Assembly (NCBI GenBank): GCA_024195265.1 | Contig: JAJLRJ010000006.1 | Span: forward strand, 15,857,139-15,921,138 | Length of the DNA stretch: 64,000 bases | Source: Dendrophyllia cribrosa | Taxonomy: Eukaryota > Cnidaria > Anthozoa > Scleractinia > Dendrophylliidae | Direction of reading: 5' to 3' | In this document: one piece after another, positions 43,572-55,093 of the stretch | Numbering within the stretch: the first letter of the stretch is position 1 | Layout: every line of letters starts with the position of its first letter | Made by a program: the position numbers and the translations under genes | Notes under the pieces: model-generated | The model's input: the letters and a program-made list of their open reading frames with translations, nothing else | Databases searched by the model: none | What the model was told of the DNA's origin: nothing

Positions 43572-43872
43572 CCTCCTCGGTAGAAATTAGCCTCCTCCGT
43601 AGAAATGAGCCTCCAACGTAGAAATGAGCCTCCAACGTAGAAATGAGCCTCCTACGTAGAAATGTGCCTCCTCCGTAGAAATGGGCCTCCTCCGTAGAAA
43701 TGAGCCTCCTCCGTAGAAATAAGCCTCCTCCGTAGAAATCATCCTCCGTAGAAATGAGCTTCCTCCGTAGAAATGGGCCTCCTCCGTAGAAATGCGCCTC
43801 CTCCGTAGAAATCCGCCTCCTCCGTAGAAATGAGCCTCCTCCGTAGAAATGTGCCTCCTCCATAAAAATGAG
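43572..43872. repeat. Minisatellite, left arm (CCTCCGTAGAAATGAG unit)
   Basis: About 18 units of 15-19 bp, centre GTAGAAATGAGCCTCCT with variants. In the minus frame it encodes repeats of EEAHFYGGG type; this is a repeat artefact, not a supported protein. Confidence 0.9.
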
Positions 43873-43958
43873 CGTTAATAATAATGACAGGCCAAACGCG
43901 ACTCCTATTGGTCGATATGTTGTATCTATGACCTTCACATCATAGTTTAACTCTTACG

Positions 43959-44401
43959 ACCCGGGGGGGGAGGAGGTTACTCCCTTATATGACCTATACG
44001 GGGACGTGCCGCTGGACAGGGTATGGTTTTTGGCATTTTTGTCCTGAACAGGGTATATAATTTAACGTGAGTCTGTCCTAAACAGGGTCTGAGTGTCCTA
44101 AACAGGGTATGGTTTCAGTTACTTTCGCGCTTGTGGCGACTTACCTTGTCGTGATTAGTATATTCATGCGAAGGCGAAGTCGTTTTCTTTACAAAGGATC
44201 AGTCTACCATTTTTTAAAGCTCAGATCAATAACCACGCTCGAGCCGTGTCCTAGACAGGGTCCTAAAATAGAGGATGTTGTCCTACACAGGGTAGGTATT
44301 TTTGTTTATTTTTGTCCTAAACAGTATCAGGGTCTCAGACCCTCAGCGGCACCCCAATATATACCCAACTATTGGTCAAGTACCCCCCCCCCCCCCCCGG
44401 G
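43959..44401. mobile_element. 443-bp GC-ended element with 7-bp target duplication
   Basis: Starts ACCCGGGGGGGG, ends CCCCCCCCGGG. Flanked by TCTTACG (43952-43958 and 44402-44408). The unoccupied site exists on the opposite palindrome arm (complement, about 44989-44996), so the element arrived after the inverted duplication. Confidence 0.85.
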
Positions 44402-44628
44402 TCTTACGAGTATGTCTTTTAAAGACTTTCCCTTTCTGTAGGAGATTATGTGAGGCTCCTTGAATATTTCTTTCAATAATGGTTGCCTTTCTATAATATA
44501 CCATTTGTTCATTAAAATGGTTTTTAAATTAGGCACAGAAGGGCGGTATTCTGTTACAAACGGTAATATTCTTTTGTTTGTTTCCAATATACCCAGTTTT
44601 CCTCTTGCCACCCTCCAGGGGTCAAGAA

Positions 44629-45007
44629 AGGATTTATCAAGGGCGAAGCCCTGAGGTTACTCAGAACTAACTCCTCAAAGACAACTTTTGAGGAAAATAT
44701 AAGCCTCTTCAAACAAAGACTTCACACAAGAGGTTACCCAGATAACCTCATAGATAAAACGCTCTCAGAAGTTAATCCTCACGAAAGAATGTCGACTTTG
44801 AAAACAAAATCGAAAACAAACAAAAGAATATTACCGTTTGTAACAGAATACCGCCCTTCTGTGCCTAATTTAAAAACCATTTTAATGAACAAATGGTATA
44901 TTATAGAAAGGCAACCATTATTGAAAGAAATATTCAAGGAGCCTCACATAATCTCCTACAGAAAGGGAAAGTCTTTAAAAGACATACTCGTAAGAGCTAA
45001 ACTATGA
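44629..45007 (+). pseudogene. Penelope-like RT C-terminal fragment
   Basis: Plus-strand frame reads GFIKGEALRLLRTNSS, later RGYPDNLIDKTLSEVN, then LPFVTEYRPSVPNLKTILMN and ISYRKGKSLKDILVRAKL, the thumb-side region typical of Penelope/Neptune-type reverse transcriptases. An inverted copy of its second half is at 44409-44584. No catalytic core or endonuclease remains. Confidence 0.75.
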
Positions 45008-45058
45008 TGTGAAGGTCATAGATACAACATATCGACCAATAGGAGTCGCGTTTGGCCT

Positions 45059-45352
45059 ACGGAGGAGGCGGATTTCTACGGAGGAGGTGCATTTCTACGG
45101 AGGAGGCCCATTTCTACGGAGGAGGCTCATTTCTACGGAGGAGGATGATTTCTACGGAGGAGGCTCATTTCTACGGAGGAGGCTTATTTCTACGGAGGAG
45201 GCTTATTTCTACGGAGGAGGCTTATTTCTACGGAGGAAGCTCATTTCTACGGAGGAGGCTCATTTCTACGAAGGAGGCCCATTTCTACGGAGGAGGATGA
45301 TTTCTACGGAGGAGGCTCATTTCTACGGAGGAGGCTAATTTCTACCGAGGAG
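45059..45352. repeat. Minisatellite, right arm
   Basis: About 17 units of TTTCTACGGAGGAGGCTCA type, the inverted counterpart of 43572-43872. Confidence 0.9.
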
Positions 45353-46334
45353 GTTCATTTCTATGCAATAGGCTTATACTTGTATGGAAAACAAGTACCA
45401 TTGCACAGAGGAGGCGAGTTTTTATACAGAGACGGCTTTGGTTTACAATGTGTAGCAGTGGCACTAATGGGCCACCGTATTATTCCCCCAAACCCCCCTA
45501 GATCCTTATGGTCGCTTACGCGCCCATATTGTCACTATCAAAATTGCTCTGGCCCCATCTTTATAGATTTCCTGGATCCGCCCCTGTATATATATATTTC
45601 TTCTCTGAAGATTTCACCATGATATAGCATGGACATTGGGTGTTGTTCAATTTTGGGATACTCAATCATTGCCATTATTAGATTTAGCTTCATGCTTGGA
45701 TGTGCTGATGCTGATTAAAAAATTAAGGTTTGATTATGCAATGGTATGCAAGAGAAGTCATGATTTTGCTGACTTAGCTTACTAAAGTTTATCATTTTGT
45801 GAAAATGTAGAAAGTTTTAATTTGGTAGAATTCACTCTATAATTGCATTCTTTTACAAGTCAAATTGTGTTTGCCGTGAACTGAATGACAAATCAAGCAT
45901 TTCAACTAGTCATTTCAGCCACTCGATTCAAAGAAATTGGCACTATCAAGAGCATTTATTATTAGCTCGTGCCGTCTTCAGTAGCTGTTCGTTTGTCCTT
46001 GAGACACATTTTGGTAAAGTTTGGCGACAATTGGCTGCTATGGTAACGAGAAATGACGTCATAAGTAGCATAAGGTGACGTTTTTCACCTATTTTCGGTA
46101 AAAAAAAACATTAAACGCATCAAAAGGAGCAAAATGTTAAATTGTAGCAGGTTTTATATAAAGTTTTTGCAATTTCCGCATTTTTCCGATAAATTTAAAT
46201 TTTTAGTAAAATCGAAGATCCAAATCCTTTTTGCATGACGTAATGAACCCCCAGAAGCGCCATAACCATAATATTCACCTCATCTTGTAAAGCACATCAC
46301 AAAAGCACATCACAAGCTATCTATTAGAGGTAAT

Positions 46335-46336
<2 letters not shown>

Positions 46337-46365
<29 letters not shown>

Positions 46366-46366
46366 T
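46337..46366. repeat. Poly-C run, about 27 bases
   Basis: Long homopolymer; length is likely uncertain in the assembly. Similar runs are at 43150-43177 and, as G, at 42668-42690 and 43326-43342. Confidence 0.85.
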
Positions 46367-48752
46367 TCTCTCTCCGTACCACTGTAGTGGGACAATTCGT
46401 GCCTGTATACAGGTAGCATTGCATGCTCGTAACTGGTTGGAGCCAGTCTGTGAGAAGAGTTGTGTTTGTTGTTTATTCTTGTCTTGTGCAACCACACAAC
46501 CTACTAAACCAGTGTGGGGGTATAAGTTTGTGTGTACGCCACAGAGTGAAAACTGGCCGTGATTTTAGTGTTTCATTTGTTTAAAAGAATAATAGAAGAA
46601 GAAAATACAAATCAAACAAAAACAAATTTGATCAAAAACCTATATTATTAGCAATGTTATTGATTTTATTTTTATAATCCTAATATTTTCCCCATAGAAC
46701 CAATCCTCAGCAAATCTTTCATCAAAATTTGCTTACGAAATGTGTGGGACGGGGAGGTCAAAACCTCCCGCTTTGTGTCCCGCTTTGTTCGTTCTTGCAG
46801 AGAATTTTGACAGCTTGCGAGACACTGACACACGTGAACATGTGTCATGTCATCTCATTCGTGACCTATGACGTAGCCGACTTGAAAAGGTTTCCAATTT
46901 CACCCGAACCAATGCTGTTTTTTAGCCCGAGTACGAATTTACGTTTTTTCGCATTTAAAATTTTGTTTTAAGCCTCGGAGGACGTTAAATGGAAGTCAAA
47001 AAACGCTGTTGGATTCGCGTTTTTGACTGGATGATAAGCAGTAATAAATTATGAACGCTTGCCTTTTTGAGTTTCTCTTCCGCTTCCCGTCCTTATAGAG
47101 ATCCCGCTTCCCGCCCTTTCTTCTTCCGTTTCCCGTACCCCTCCCGCTTCCTGTTCTCCCTGTTCCCTCCCCCCCCCCCACAAATTTACCGTCATGAAAT
47201 GCTTATGCCAGTTTTTGTTTTCACTTAGCATAAGGCAAAAAACAAGCGGAAGCGGAAGCGAAAAAATCAAAGGCTCCTGTGAGCCAACTCGTGAATACGA
47301 ACCGCTCTAAATAAAAGATTCTTCACCAAAAAATTCATGGTATATAGAGGTATACACTTGAGAAACAGATCTATATTAAACTTGACTTTTAGCAGCGTCA
47401 CTGCAGTAAATAATTAACTTTAATGACAAAAATCGCCACACATTTTTAGAGTCGAATGTTTTGGGTCGCAATTTTAGAAATAGAGTACTTAAATTAAGAT
47501 TTTCGATAAATGTTGCCAACTTCATCACATTTCCGTTAAAAAAAAGAAGAAGCGCTCCCGGTAACACCACAGCGAGCCCGAGCGCTTTATAGTTATAAAA
47601 TACTAATTTTCTATGCAATAAAAATGAAACGATTCAGTTACCTGTGTGTCCGTGTCTTTGATTGGTCGTTCGAAGATGGTTACTCCGTGCGGTTTTAAAA
47701 TGAAATCGTTTCATGAGCGTCGGAAAACTCGAGTCTAGCAGTTAACGTCTCCCGTTTCAAGTATTACTATATATCTGATTGAAATAAACTACAGTATATA
47801 CTACTAAGTCGGGCAAAAGCTGGCAGTAAACAAAACGACTTTTTCGCGCCTGACCGATTTCGGTTACATTCGCGCCTTGAAGCAAACAAACACTTCCGAA
47901 CAAGTTGCATTCTCTATTTTTATGACTAGTCTATTAGTTTAGACCAGAAGCTTATCACGTAGAAGCGTGCAACTTCCCCCTATATGTTCAGAACTATGCT
48001 GGGGATTATTAGAATTCCCAACTGACCAATCAGAATCGCGGATTGAATTTTTGCCCTTATATGGAAGGAGGTTTTCAGCTCCACGCGCGTACGCGCGGCC
48101 GCTCAAATCGGCAAGAAAACTTCGAGGAAACTACAAGCGCTTCGCGAAATATGGACAGCTTACTTTCACGGCTATTTTCGTCGCTACCAAATCACATTTT
48201 GAGGTTCAAAACTGAAGAGGAAAAAGTATTGAATATTTTAGTAGTTCTAAGAAGATGACGACGGAGTAAGGAACGAAAAAAAGCTTAACACCGCGAAATC
48301 TGGACAACTCAGGTTTTTTCAAGCCTTGTTTCATCTCTACCAAATCACCACTAAAATGGCTCTTTAAAGAATTTCATGTGCAATATGGTAATGTATTTTA
48401 CTAATTCAAATGTAGTTTCAAATTAGAAAGATTGTTTAAGTCAGGTTTTTATGGTAGTAACAAAATATGAATTGTTTTTAACTTCACAAAGAGATTGAAG
48501 CGTACGGAAGAAGCGAAGCAAATTCTCATGATTCAGTACGCATGCCATGTGTTTTTCTGTTTTATTTTGAAAACAAAAGTGTTTTTACTCTCTTTTCGCT
48601 TATAATTTATCGCTCAAACATACAATATTTCGTGTCTGACTTGAGCTTAGGGTTTTTCTTCCCAAATCGGTTGGAATAAAATTTGTATAGATTTTGAAAT
48701 ATGAACGGCGGCGCGGTGCAGTGTTTATAAATATTCAGTTCGCTGTATTTTA

Positions 48753-48989
48753 GGCCCCGTTTACACGGGTCCGGACAAATTTTTGCACGGACAAAAACTT
48801 GCACGGTTCCACCTTGCGTTTACACGAGACCGGCGGAACTGGACGAATTTTTGAACGGCTAAGTGTGCAAGTTTCCGTGTAAACACCACTGCAATCTGTA
48901 ACAGAATTTGCACGGATCCATGTAAACACGTGGTCTAGGAACAAAATTCGTCCGTGCAAAAATTTGTCCGGACCCGTGTAAACGGGGCC
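48753..48989. mobile_element. Harbinger-like MITE, 237 bp
   Basis: TTA on both sides (48750-48752, 48990-48992). Perfect ends GGCCCCGTTTACACGGGTCC and complement, continuing into CGGACAAATTTTTGCACGG. A TTA duplication fits PIF/Harbinger. Confidence 0.72.
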
Positions 48990-49114
48990 TTAAACAGCCA
49001 ACACTTTTTAAAACTTTCACCGACTTTGTCAACCCATCCTTACCATGGTTTTTCTTTGTATATACTATAATTATTATATATCTGTTATGAGCTTCTGCAT
49101 TCAGTCATTGCTCT

Positions 49115-49440
49115 CTTTAAAAAAGCAATGCATCATTGCATTTTCATTGCCAAATCGTACATTAACGAAAGAACAGTAACGAATAGGTTAAAAAAGGAAG
49201 TCAGCACGCGCAGCATTATTGTGAATTAACGCTTTTAACAATCAGTTCTTGTTCCTATAAAAAAGCAATGCATCATTGCATTTTCATTGCTAGATAGTAT
49301 ATTACTTTAACAAATAGGTAAATAAAAGAGGTCAATACGCGCTACATAATTGTGAATTAACGATATTTACGTCCTTGTTCTTTTAAAAAAGCAATGCATC
49401 ACTGCATTTTCATTGCTAAATAGTACGGTACTGGTAGCTA
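49115..49440. repeat. Three direct repeats, about 127-139 bp period
   Basis: AAAAAGCAATGCATCATTGC followed by ATTTTCATTGC starts near 49120, 49262 and 49386, with a shared AATTGTGAATTAACG further on. The core holds the palindrome GCAATGCATCATTGC. Confidence 0.75.
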
Positions 49441-49599
49441 AAAAGAACTGTACCGCATCTTCCACACTTCTCATTTTCCACACACCGCATTTTCCACACT
49501 CCGTATGTTCCACACTCCGCACTCCTCGTTTTCCACATAACCGACAAAAGTTGCATTGGAGAGCGCGACAAAAATCGCATGTCTTTAGAGAATCCGAGA

Positions 49600-50733
49600 T
49601 CAATTTCTTCCGTGCTCAAAACGACTTTCCACTTGGTTGAATCTTGAAGGGTTACTGCGTTCGAATAAACTTGAGGGATCTCGAGCGTGACGAAATGTCG
49701 GAATATCATGCGTGAATATTTCAGAAACATTTTCTTCCTCAAATTCCATTGCAGGGCTGTAACTTCGCTGGTATTCTATGTATCTAACACTGCAAGCACC
49801 GGCGTCGCCTCTGGTTGTATAAAACGTATCTTGGTTTGACGGTGGAAAATCATTCGAGTTTTGCTCGTCTCTTGAGAAGAAATCTAAGCCAATATCACCC
49901 TCCAATGATTCATCGTCATCTGTAAATTCTATCGTTGGACTATAACCAATTTGAACTTCCATGTACCTGGCGCCAGCCTTTTGCGGGAAATCGTGTGTAC
50001 TGAATTTGCATTCGTCTTTTCTGGGCGAAGTGTGTTGTGCAGTTTTCGAGCTGTTTTGACGCGCATTTTCCCTCTCCTGTTGGCATTCTATCTGATGATC
50101 CATTAGTTTGTCGGAAGGGCACAGTTCGCCGCATATTTCACACGGCAAAGCTACAATGCTGATACTTTCTCTATGCGACTTTGGCCATCTTTTGCCTGCT
50201 CGATCCTTCCTTGCACTTGCCTCGTGGCATTCTTGTTTTTCTACCTTCATTTTCTCGCTACCATGTTTTACGGAATTATTTTTCCGACTCTCTTTCTCCT
50301 CTGTTTTGGTTGCGGATGATCGAAACGTTTTACCAATATCTCCTTTAAGAATATAACTTTCATCCACTTTCTCATGGTCAAGACACTTGCTTTGGTGCGA
50401 AGCAAGCTCATTACCTGGAACAAGCCTTTCGCAAAATTCGCACGGCAGAACAGGGTTGTCTTCCTCGCAAGATTTTTGATGGTAAACAAAATCTCTGACC
50501 ACCACATAACTGCTACAGTTCTTGCATACACCAGTTTTAGCGCCGCAATATTCCTCATGCTCGCTGGCAATTTCTCCCGGCAACACAATTGCGCAGAATC
50601 TGCAAGATACTAACCGTTTCTTACACTCGTAAGCCAGATGGTGCCCCTCGTCCCCCTTCCTTACATTTTCACCGCATTTAGGGCATTTATTTGTTGGGCG
50701 AAACTTTTTAAAACGTACTTTCTGCTTTTTCAT
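49600..50733 (-). CDS. Second TRAF-type zinc-finger protein of the TRAFD1/XAF1 family, intronless
   Basis: The first ATG after an in-frame stop is at 50733, giving 377 aa. Fingers: CPKCGENVRKGDEGHHLAYEC, CRFCAIVLPGEIASEHEEYC, then GAKTGVCKNCSSYVV, CEFCERLVPGNELASHQSKC, and a last finger CEICGELCPSDKLMDHQIEC almost identical to that of the plus-strand paralogue at 41507. Compared with that paralogue it lacks the first two fingers. The C-terminal half is acidic and disordered with a duplicated motif (RYMEVQIGYSPTIEF and RYIEYQRSYSPAMEF). It is tail to tail with its paralogue, 7.1 kb apart. Probably a tandem duplicate; role inferred from the family only. Confidence 0.82.
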   Translation of the reverse strand: MKKQKVRFKKFRPTNKCPKCGENVRKGDEGHHLAYECKKRLVSCRFCAIVLPGEIASEHEEYCGAKTGVCKNCSSYVVVRDFVYHQKSCEEDNPVLPCEFCERLVPGNELASHQSKCLDHEKVDESYILKGDIGKTFRSSATKTEEKESRKNNSVKHGSEKMKVEKQECHEASARKDRAGKRWPKSHRESISIVALPCEICGELCPSDKLMDHQIECQQERENARQNSSKTAQHTSPRKDECKFSTHDFPQKAGARYMEVQIGYSPTIEFTDDDESLEGDIGLDFFSRDEQNSNDFPPSNQDTFYTTRGDAGACSVRYIEYQRSYSPAMEFEEENVSEIFTHDIPTFRHARDPSSLFERSNPSRFNQVESRFEHGRN

Positions 50734-51237
50734 GGTCACTGCTTCGCTACAATGAGCTCGGCTGTGGTGACGTTTCTTTTAAAATCACCTTTGTAGGTCT
50801 TATAGCTCTTATTATTTACGAACTCTTCTATTGCAGCGTTCGCAAAGCTACTGTCCGTTGCAATGACGGATCCATTACAGACGCGTTTTCTTCGAACTCT
50901 TCATGGATTAAAATCTTGTTGCTTTCACAAAATGCCTCTCAAATGATATAGAACTTATGGCTCAGCACAGAGACCAGTATAAACGGAGAAAAAATGGAAG
51001 CCTCAAGTGCTTTTTGGATATTGACTGTTGCCGGGACCACTCGGATACCATGGATTATAAGATTATTTTGTAAATACTTATATTGTTTCCCTTTCGTGAA
51101 ACCCCCAATATTTTGTTTGTATGAAATTCCGCACGCCTTGTTCGTAACTGAAGGGAAAATGTTTAAGGAAATCCATGTGGTGTCCAATCTTGTGCCCAGC
51201 GCCTTTTTTGCTTTCAAAATGGCGGGGCGGGCGAAGA

Positions 51238-51525
51238 TACGGTGGTCCATAGGGACAAAACACTTCCCAGAATCCAAAACACTTTCCAGAATCCAAAAAC
51301 ACATCCCAGAATCCAAAACACTTTCCAGAATCCAAAACACTTTCCAGAATCCAAAAACACATCCCATAATACAGAACACTTCCCAGAATCGAAACCTCGT
51401 CTTTCTTGGTAGCCAGGCCACCTGTTCTGGATCTGGATTCTGGGAAGTGTTTTTGGATTCTGGGAAGTGTTTTGGATTCAGGGAAGTGTTTTTGGATTCT
51501 GGGAAGTGTTTTGTTCTATGGCCCA
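51238..51525. repeat. Inverted clusters of an 18-27-bp repeat
   Basis: Left cluster (51258-51393) has CACTTCCCAGAATCCAAAA-like units. Right cluster (51425-51512) has the complement, GGATTCTGGGAAGTGTTTT. Outer sequences ACGGTGGTCCATAGGGAC and CTATGGCCCACCGT are also inverted. Confidence 0.8.
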
Positions 51526-51640
51526 CCGTACGAAGAAACTTCTGGACTTGTCTGCAAAAATACTGCAAGAATCGCGGAGTATTTTGTCACGTGACACGCG
51601 ATGAAATGGCGTTTTTGGAGGTAATTTCCGGTGATTGGTC

Positions 51641-51951
51641 ATACCGTCCAGAAGGACGTCGGACACCTTATTGAGACTTATATAACGGAGTAACTGGTTA
51701 GCTTTCAGTTGAGGTTGGGGTTAGCAGTTTATATAGTTAAATTTAGGACAAGGCAATCCGAGAAGCTAGGTGGTACAGTAATACGGTAGGCTATGTAAGC
51801 CTTAGCCAAGCTGAGGTCACAGGTTCAATCCTGAGTGGGGATTTTAGATTTTCTTTTTTACACTTAAAAATTTATTGAAAATAAAATTCTAAGTGTCGAC
51901 ATTACGTTATACAAGTCTCAATAAGGTGTCCGACGTCCTTCTGGACGGTAT
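51641..51951. mobile_element. Inverted-repeat element (copy 2), uninterrupted, with tRNA-like B box
   Basis: TIRs ATACCGTCCAGAAGGACGTC and complement extend through CGGACACCTTATTGAGACTT. The interior carries GGTTCAATCC and TGGTACAGTAATACGG. The TTAA at 51864-51867 is the empty site matching the occupied site at 12877/17369. Confidence 0.82.
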
Positions 51952-52063
51952 GATTTAGGCACAACCCTTCTCCAGGGGGTTCCACGGTCGGCCGTGTTGA
52001 AAGCGCACAAGGCCCTGGGGACGAGAATGTGCGGTGTCATTCACCGTGCGCGCATTCACTTAA

Positions 52064-53746
52064 GGTTACTGTAAACCTTCATTGGTCCCATTTTGCATAA
52101 ATGCGTCGACGAAGGAGACGCTTCCTAATCTTGTCGGCTAGGCGGAACGAATCGAGAAAAGTGTCGGTACCAAATCTGCGCCATCTTGAAACGTCACAAT
52201 AGTATTCAGCATGCTAAGCGCGTCGTCAAAAGTCACAATAGTATCCCGCATGCTTTGCGCGTGTTTTGAACCAGAAACATGCCTGAAATGCGAATGCCAT
52301 GTCACAACGAGGTACCTAAGGAGACGCACTTTAAATCTGTGATTACTTCTAGTTTTATTTTTTTTTTAAATTTCTGTGACGATATAACATTAATCTAGAA
52401 AATATTGAAAGAAGTTTTGCAAAATCATTAAAAGAACTCGAGATATTCTTAAAAAAGAGTTTCAAGAGAATAGTTGATAAGTAGCAAAAGGTGTGATAAT
52501 CCGATAATCTCTTTCCGGAGTGCAGAGCCTTCTTGTACTTTTCCCGCTAAACTTTATCGGCGGGATCTCGCATTATTTTGTTTACATCGCAATGTGGAGC
52601 GCAATTCGCATCGTCATAGCGTATTCTATTGTAGCGTCATAGCATATTCTCCTCGGCCATTTTCCATGTTTCACACCGTCGTCTACGCTTGTTCCAATTC
52701 CTGAAGATTTACAATTTGACTATTAAAGCCAAAGTGGAAATTTTTGGTTAGCAGAATTGTAGAGATCACGAGTGAAAAGAACCGCGGCGAAGAGTAAAAG
52801 AATAATAAATGAATGAATAGCTTACTCGCCTGCATTTACTGCTGATACCAGCGCGTGTTTTCGGTCAATTTCCGCGGCCACGTCTGTTGTGTTTTCATTT
52901 CTTTGAAAACTCTCACTGACCCTTTTCGCTCGTTTGTTTCCACAACAATTTTGCTGCGTTTTCGTTACGTTCTTTCGGCTCATTTGGGTTTGCAGTTGCG
53001 CGAAACTTTGCCGTTTTTTCTATGGTTTTTCCCTTTGAATTTTCGCTATGAATAACTTGACTAATCGGCGGTTAATTGAATTCACATATACTGCTGTGTG
53101 ACGATGCTCTCCAGGAGGTTCTATGTTTCATTTCATTGGTTGGCGGCACGACCACGATGACAGCCGCTTAAATGAGGTGTGAAAACAGTGAAAATCTTTC
53201 GAGGCCAAAAACTCAAGGTTTGTTTTTGCGAGAATGGCCTCTGTTCAAATGAATTAATAGGGTATGTAGATTTGTCAGATTTTCACGAAACTTGGCCAGT
53301 TTGTTTGCTGGATATTTATGCACCAAATTGTGTGGGGCTTTTACGAAATTCCAAATACTTTCTTTTCTCGTGGCCCCCCAAAGTGTGACGCGCAAAGAAC
53401 AATTTTCTATTGTCCAACTTCAAAGTGGATTTACTTTGGAACCAATAAAAATATCGAAAAAGCCTCACACACTTTGTTAGGCCATTAACTCTCGAGTGAC
53501 ACGGACCAGTTTGTTTTGATTTTCGCGCTAACACGGAGACTGGTAATTCAGTGAAGCAAACACCGTCGGTTTTGCGTTTAAGGCTCGCGCACGCTTAACT
53601 AAAGGAAAAACAGGAAAAATAATTTCTATTTTCGGAATCTACAATTTATTAGCTTTACAGTGATATATAGTTTTGTGGGGTTTTGTTAAAAATAGCGCGA
53701 GTACGAAAGATTTTCGGGAAGGCACCCTCGAAGGTTTACAGTAACC
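52064..53746. mobile_element. TTAA-flanked non-autonomous element, 1683 bp
   Basis: TTAA at 52060-52063 and 53747-53750. Ends GGTTACTGTAAACCTTC and GAAGGTTTACAGTAACC. Short frames only. Confidence 0.75.
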
Positions 53747-53750
53747 TTAA

Positions 53751-54991
53751 TAAATCAAATTTATCCACATTCGGCAAAATATCGCAAAGGTTGCCTATTA
53801 ATGCACACATCTTCAAAAACGATAAACTTTATTTTGCAAAACTGAATTAAATAACTATGTACAATTTATCCAAGACAGGTAAAAGTTGCAGTTTCTAATA
53901 TGATTAATATGATTTGGTGCAGATAAACATCAGTGGTTCTCTGGTACCAGATGTAGAGTTTTTTCTCGCGGCGCCAACGAGCTCATGTAGTGACTTGCCA
54001 GTCCTTTGCGGTCAACGTTGCGAGACGAGCTTGCACGAAACGTTGCCAGTATAACAATACCTCTTCATGTAGCTACAACGTACAACGTAGCATATTGAGC
54101 CGTTACAAGATTGCGGTGTAACACCGGCTTTAGGCCATGTTCATTTCAAAATTCTTTTTTTGAACGTTGGCCTTTCCATAAGGGCCCGCTTTGGCGGCCT
54201 GTTCAAAAATTTATGTTTCGACGCGTATCCTGCAAAACGTAGAGAAATGGTTGCATTTGGGAACGAAAAAAAGGTGTTCGTGAGAGAGAAAACACCTGGT
54301 CCCTGGGGTACAGTTTAAAAAGTGGCGATGTTCATGAAGCAGTTATAAATGCGCTTATGTCAACCTTAATGGGCTTCTGTCATCCCCGGGCGTAGCATCC
54401 CATGCACAAGGCCCCTAAAATACGCCAAGAATCGTGCAGTATTTTGTCACTTGTTAATTCCAGCGATTGGCATCCGTGTTTGTTCTCTGGCGATCCGAAA
54501 CCGTTGTTCAAATGAACTGAAGAAATTTCATCATGTTTTACACGACAAAAAAACATTCCATATTTTTGGAGTATTGTAGCAGCCTTGTCCGGGCGTTTCT
54601 ACGCCCACCCCGCCATTTTGAAAGCGAGAAGATCCGTAGCACGTAACGAATGTATTACGTCAGCACGTTGCCATGACAAAATCCCAGGCTCGTGCGTTGG
54701 CTAGGTGAGTTTCGGAGATAGTGGTAAAAGCACAATTTTGCACATCCTATTAGTTATATTTCTTCTTATAGAATGTTGCTGTATAAACAATGATTTTAGT
54801 TTTGTCAGTCTGCGAAAAGGGCCCAGTTAGGGATTCTTCTTCATTTGATTTAAGTTACTTCTAATCTTGGGCACTTAATCAACAATTGAAGTTTACGTTC
54901 CACAGAAACTGCGAGGCGATACTAAACGCGTCTATCAACCAATTTTAACAAGAGATAAATTCGGTAAGGAGCAGTTTTTCTGAGCGAAGTG
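53751..54991. other. Claspin 3' flank / 3' UTR
   Basis: No coding exon seen. On the minus strand an AATAAA lies near 53828, a possible poly(A) signal for claspin. Confidence 0.35.
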
Positions 54992-55093
54992 TCATAGCAT
55001 AGAGAACAGGCTGTTGGAGTCACTTAGGCTTCTGTCCAGTCTGGGTTTCTTGGATGCTGGTTGTTCTATTACAGAATTGGGTCGCTGGATTTT
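54992..55093 (-). CDS. CLSPN: Claspin terminal exon
   Basis: Acceptor tctttcag|AAA; 33 codons then TGA at 54992-54994. Contains SKKPRLDRS and the hydrophobic end SLFSML, similar in place to human SPKHLKTDDS...IFKYLES. Confidence 0.85.
   Translation of the reverse strand, partial: KIQRPNSVIEQPASKKPRLDRSLSDSNSLFSML

Larger units (their letters stand above)
43447..45480. repeat. 2-kb imperfect palindrome with minisatellite arms
   Basis: Left arm 43447-43958 plus 44409-44584; right arm 44815-45480. Shared inverted sequence includes TGGGCCACCGTA at the outer ends, the minisatellite, and CTATGATGTGAAGGTCATAG, continuing to AAAGACATACTCGTAAGAGC. The left arm is interrupted by a later insertion. 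The spacer 44585-44814 is unique. Confidence 0.85.
42470..49599. other. 7-kb interval between the zinc-finger genes
   Basis: No host gene supported. Contents: GC-ended repeat 42648-43188, palindrome 43447-45480 with Penelope remnant, poly-C runs, a TTA-flanked MITE at 48753-48989 and tandem repeats 49090-49540. The stretch 45500-48700 shows only short unsupported frames. Confidence 0.5.

Noticed and set aside
43195..43938. 247-codon frame with Phe-Tyr-Gly-Gly-Gly repeats
   Set aside because: It crosses a minisatellite arm and has a mirror in the other arm; no conserved domain.
49115..49440. Possible CRISPR array from spaced repeats
   Set aside because: Only three units with long divergent spacing in a eukaryotic genome; no cas genes; better explained as tandem duplication.
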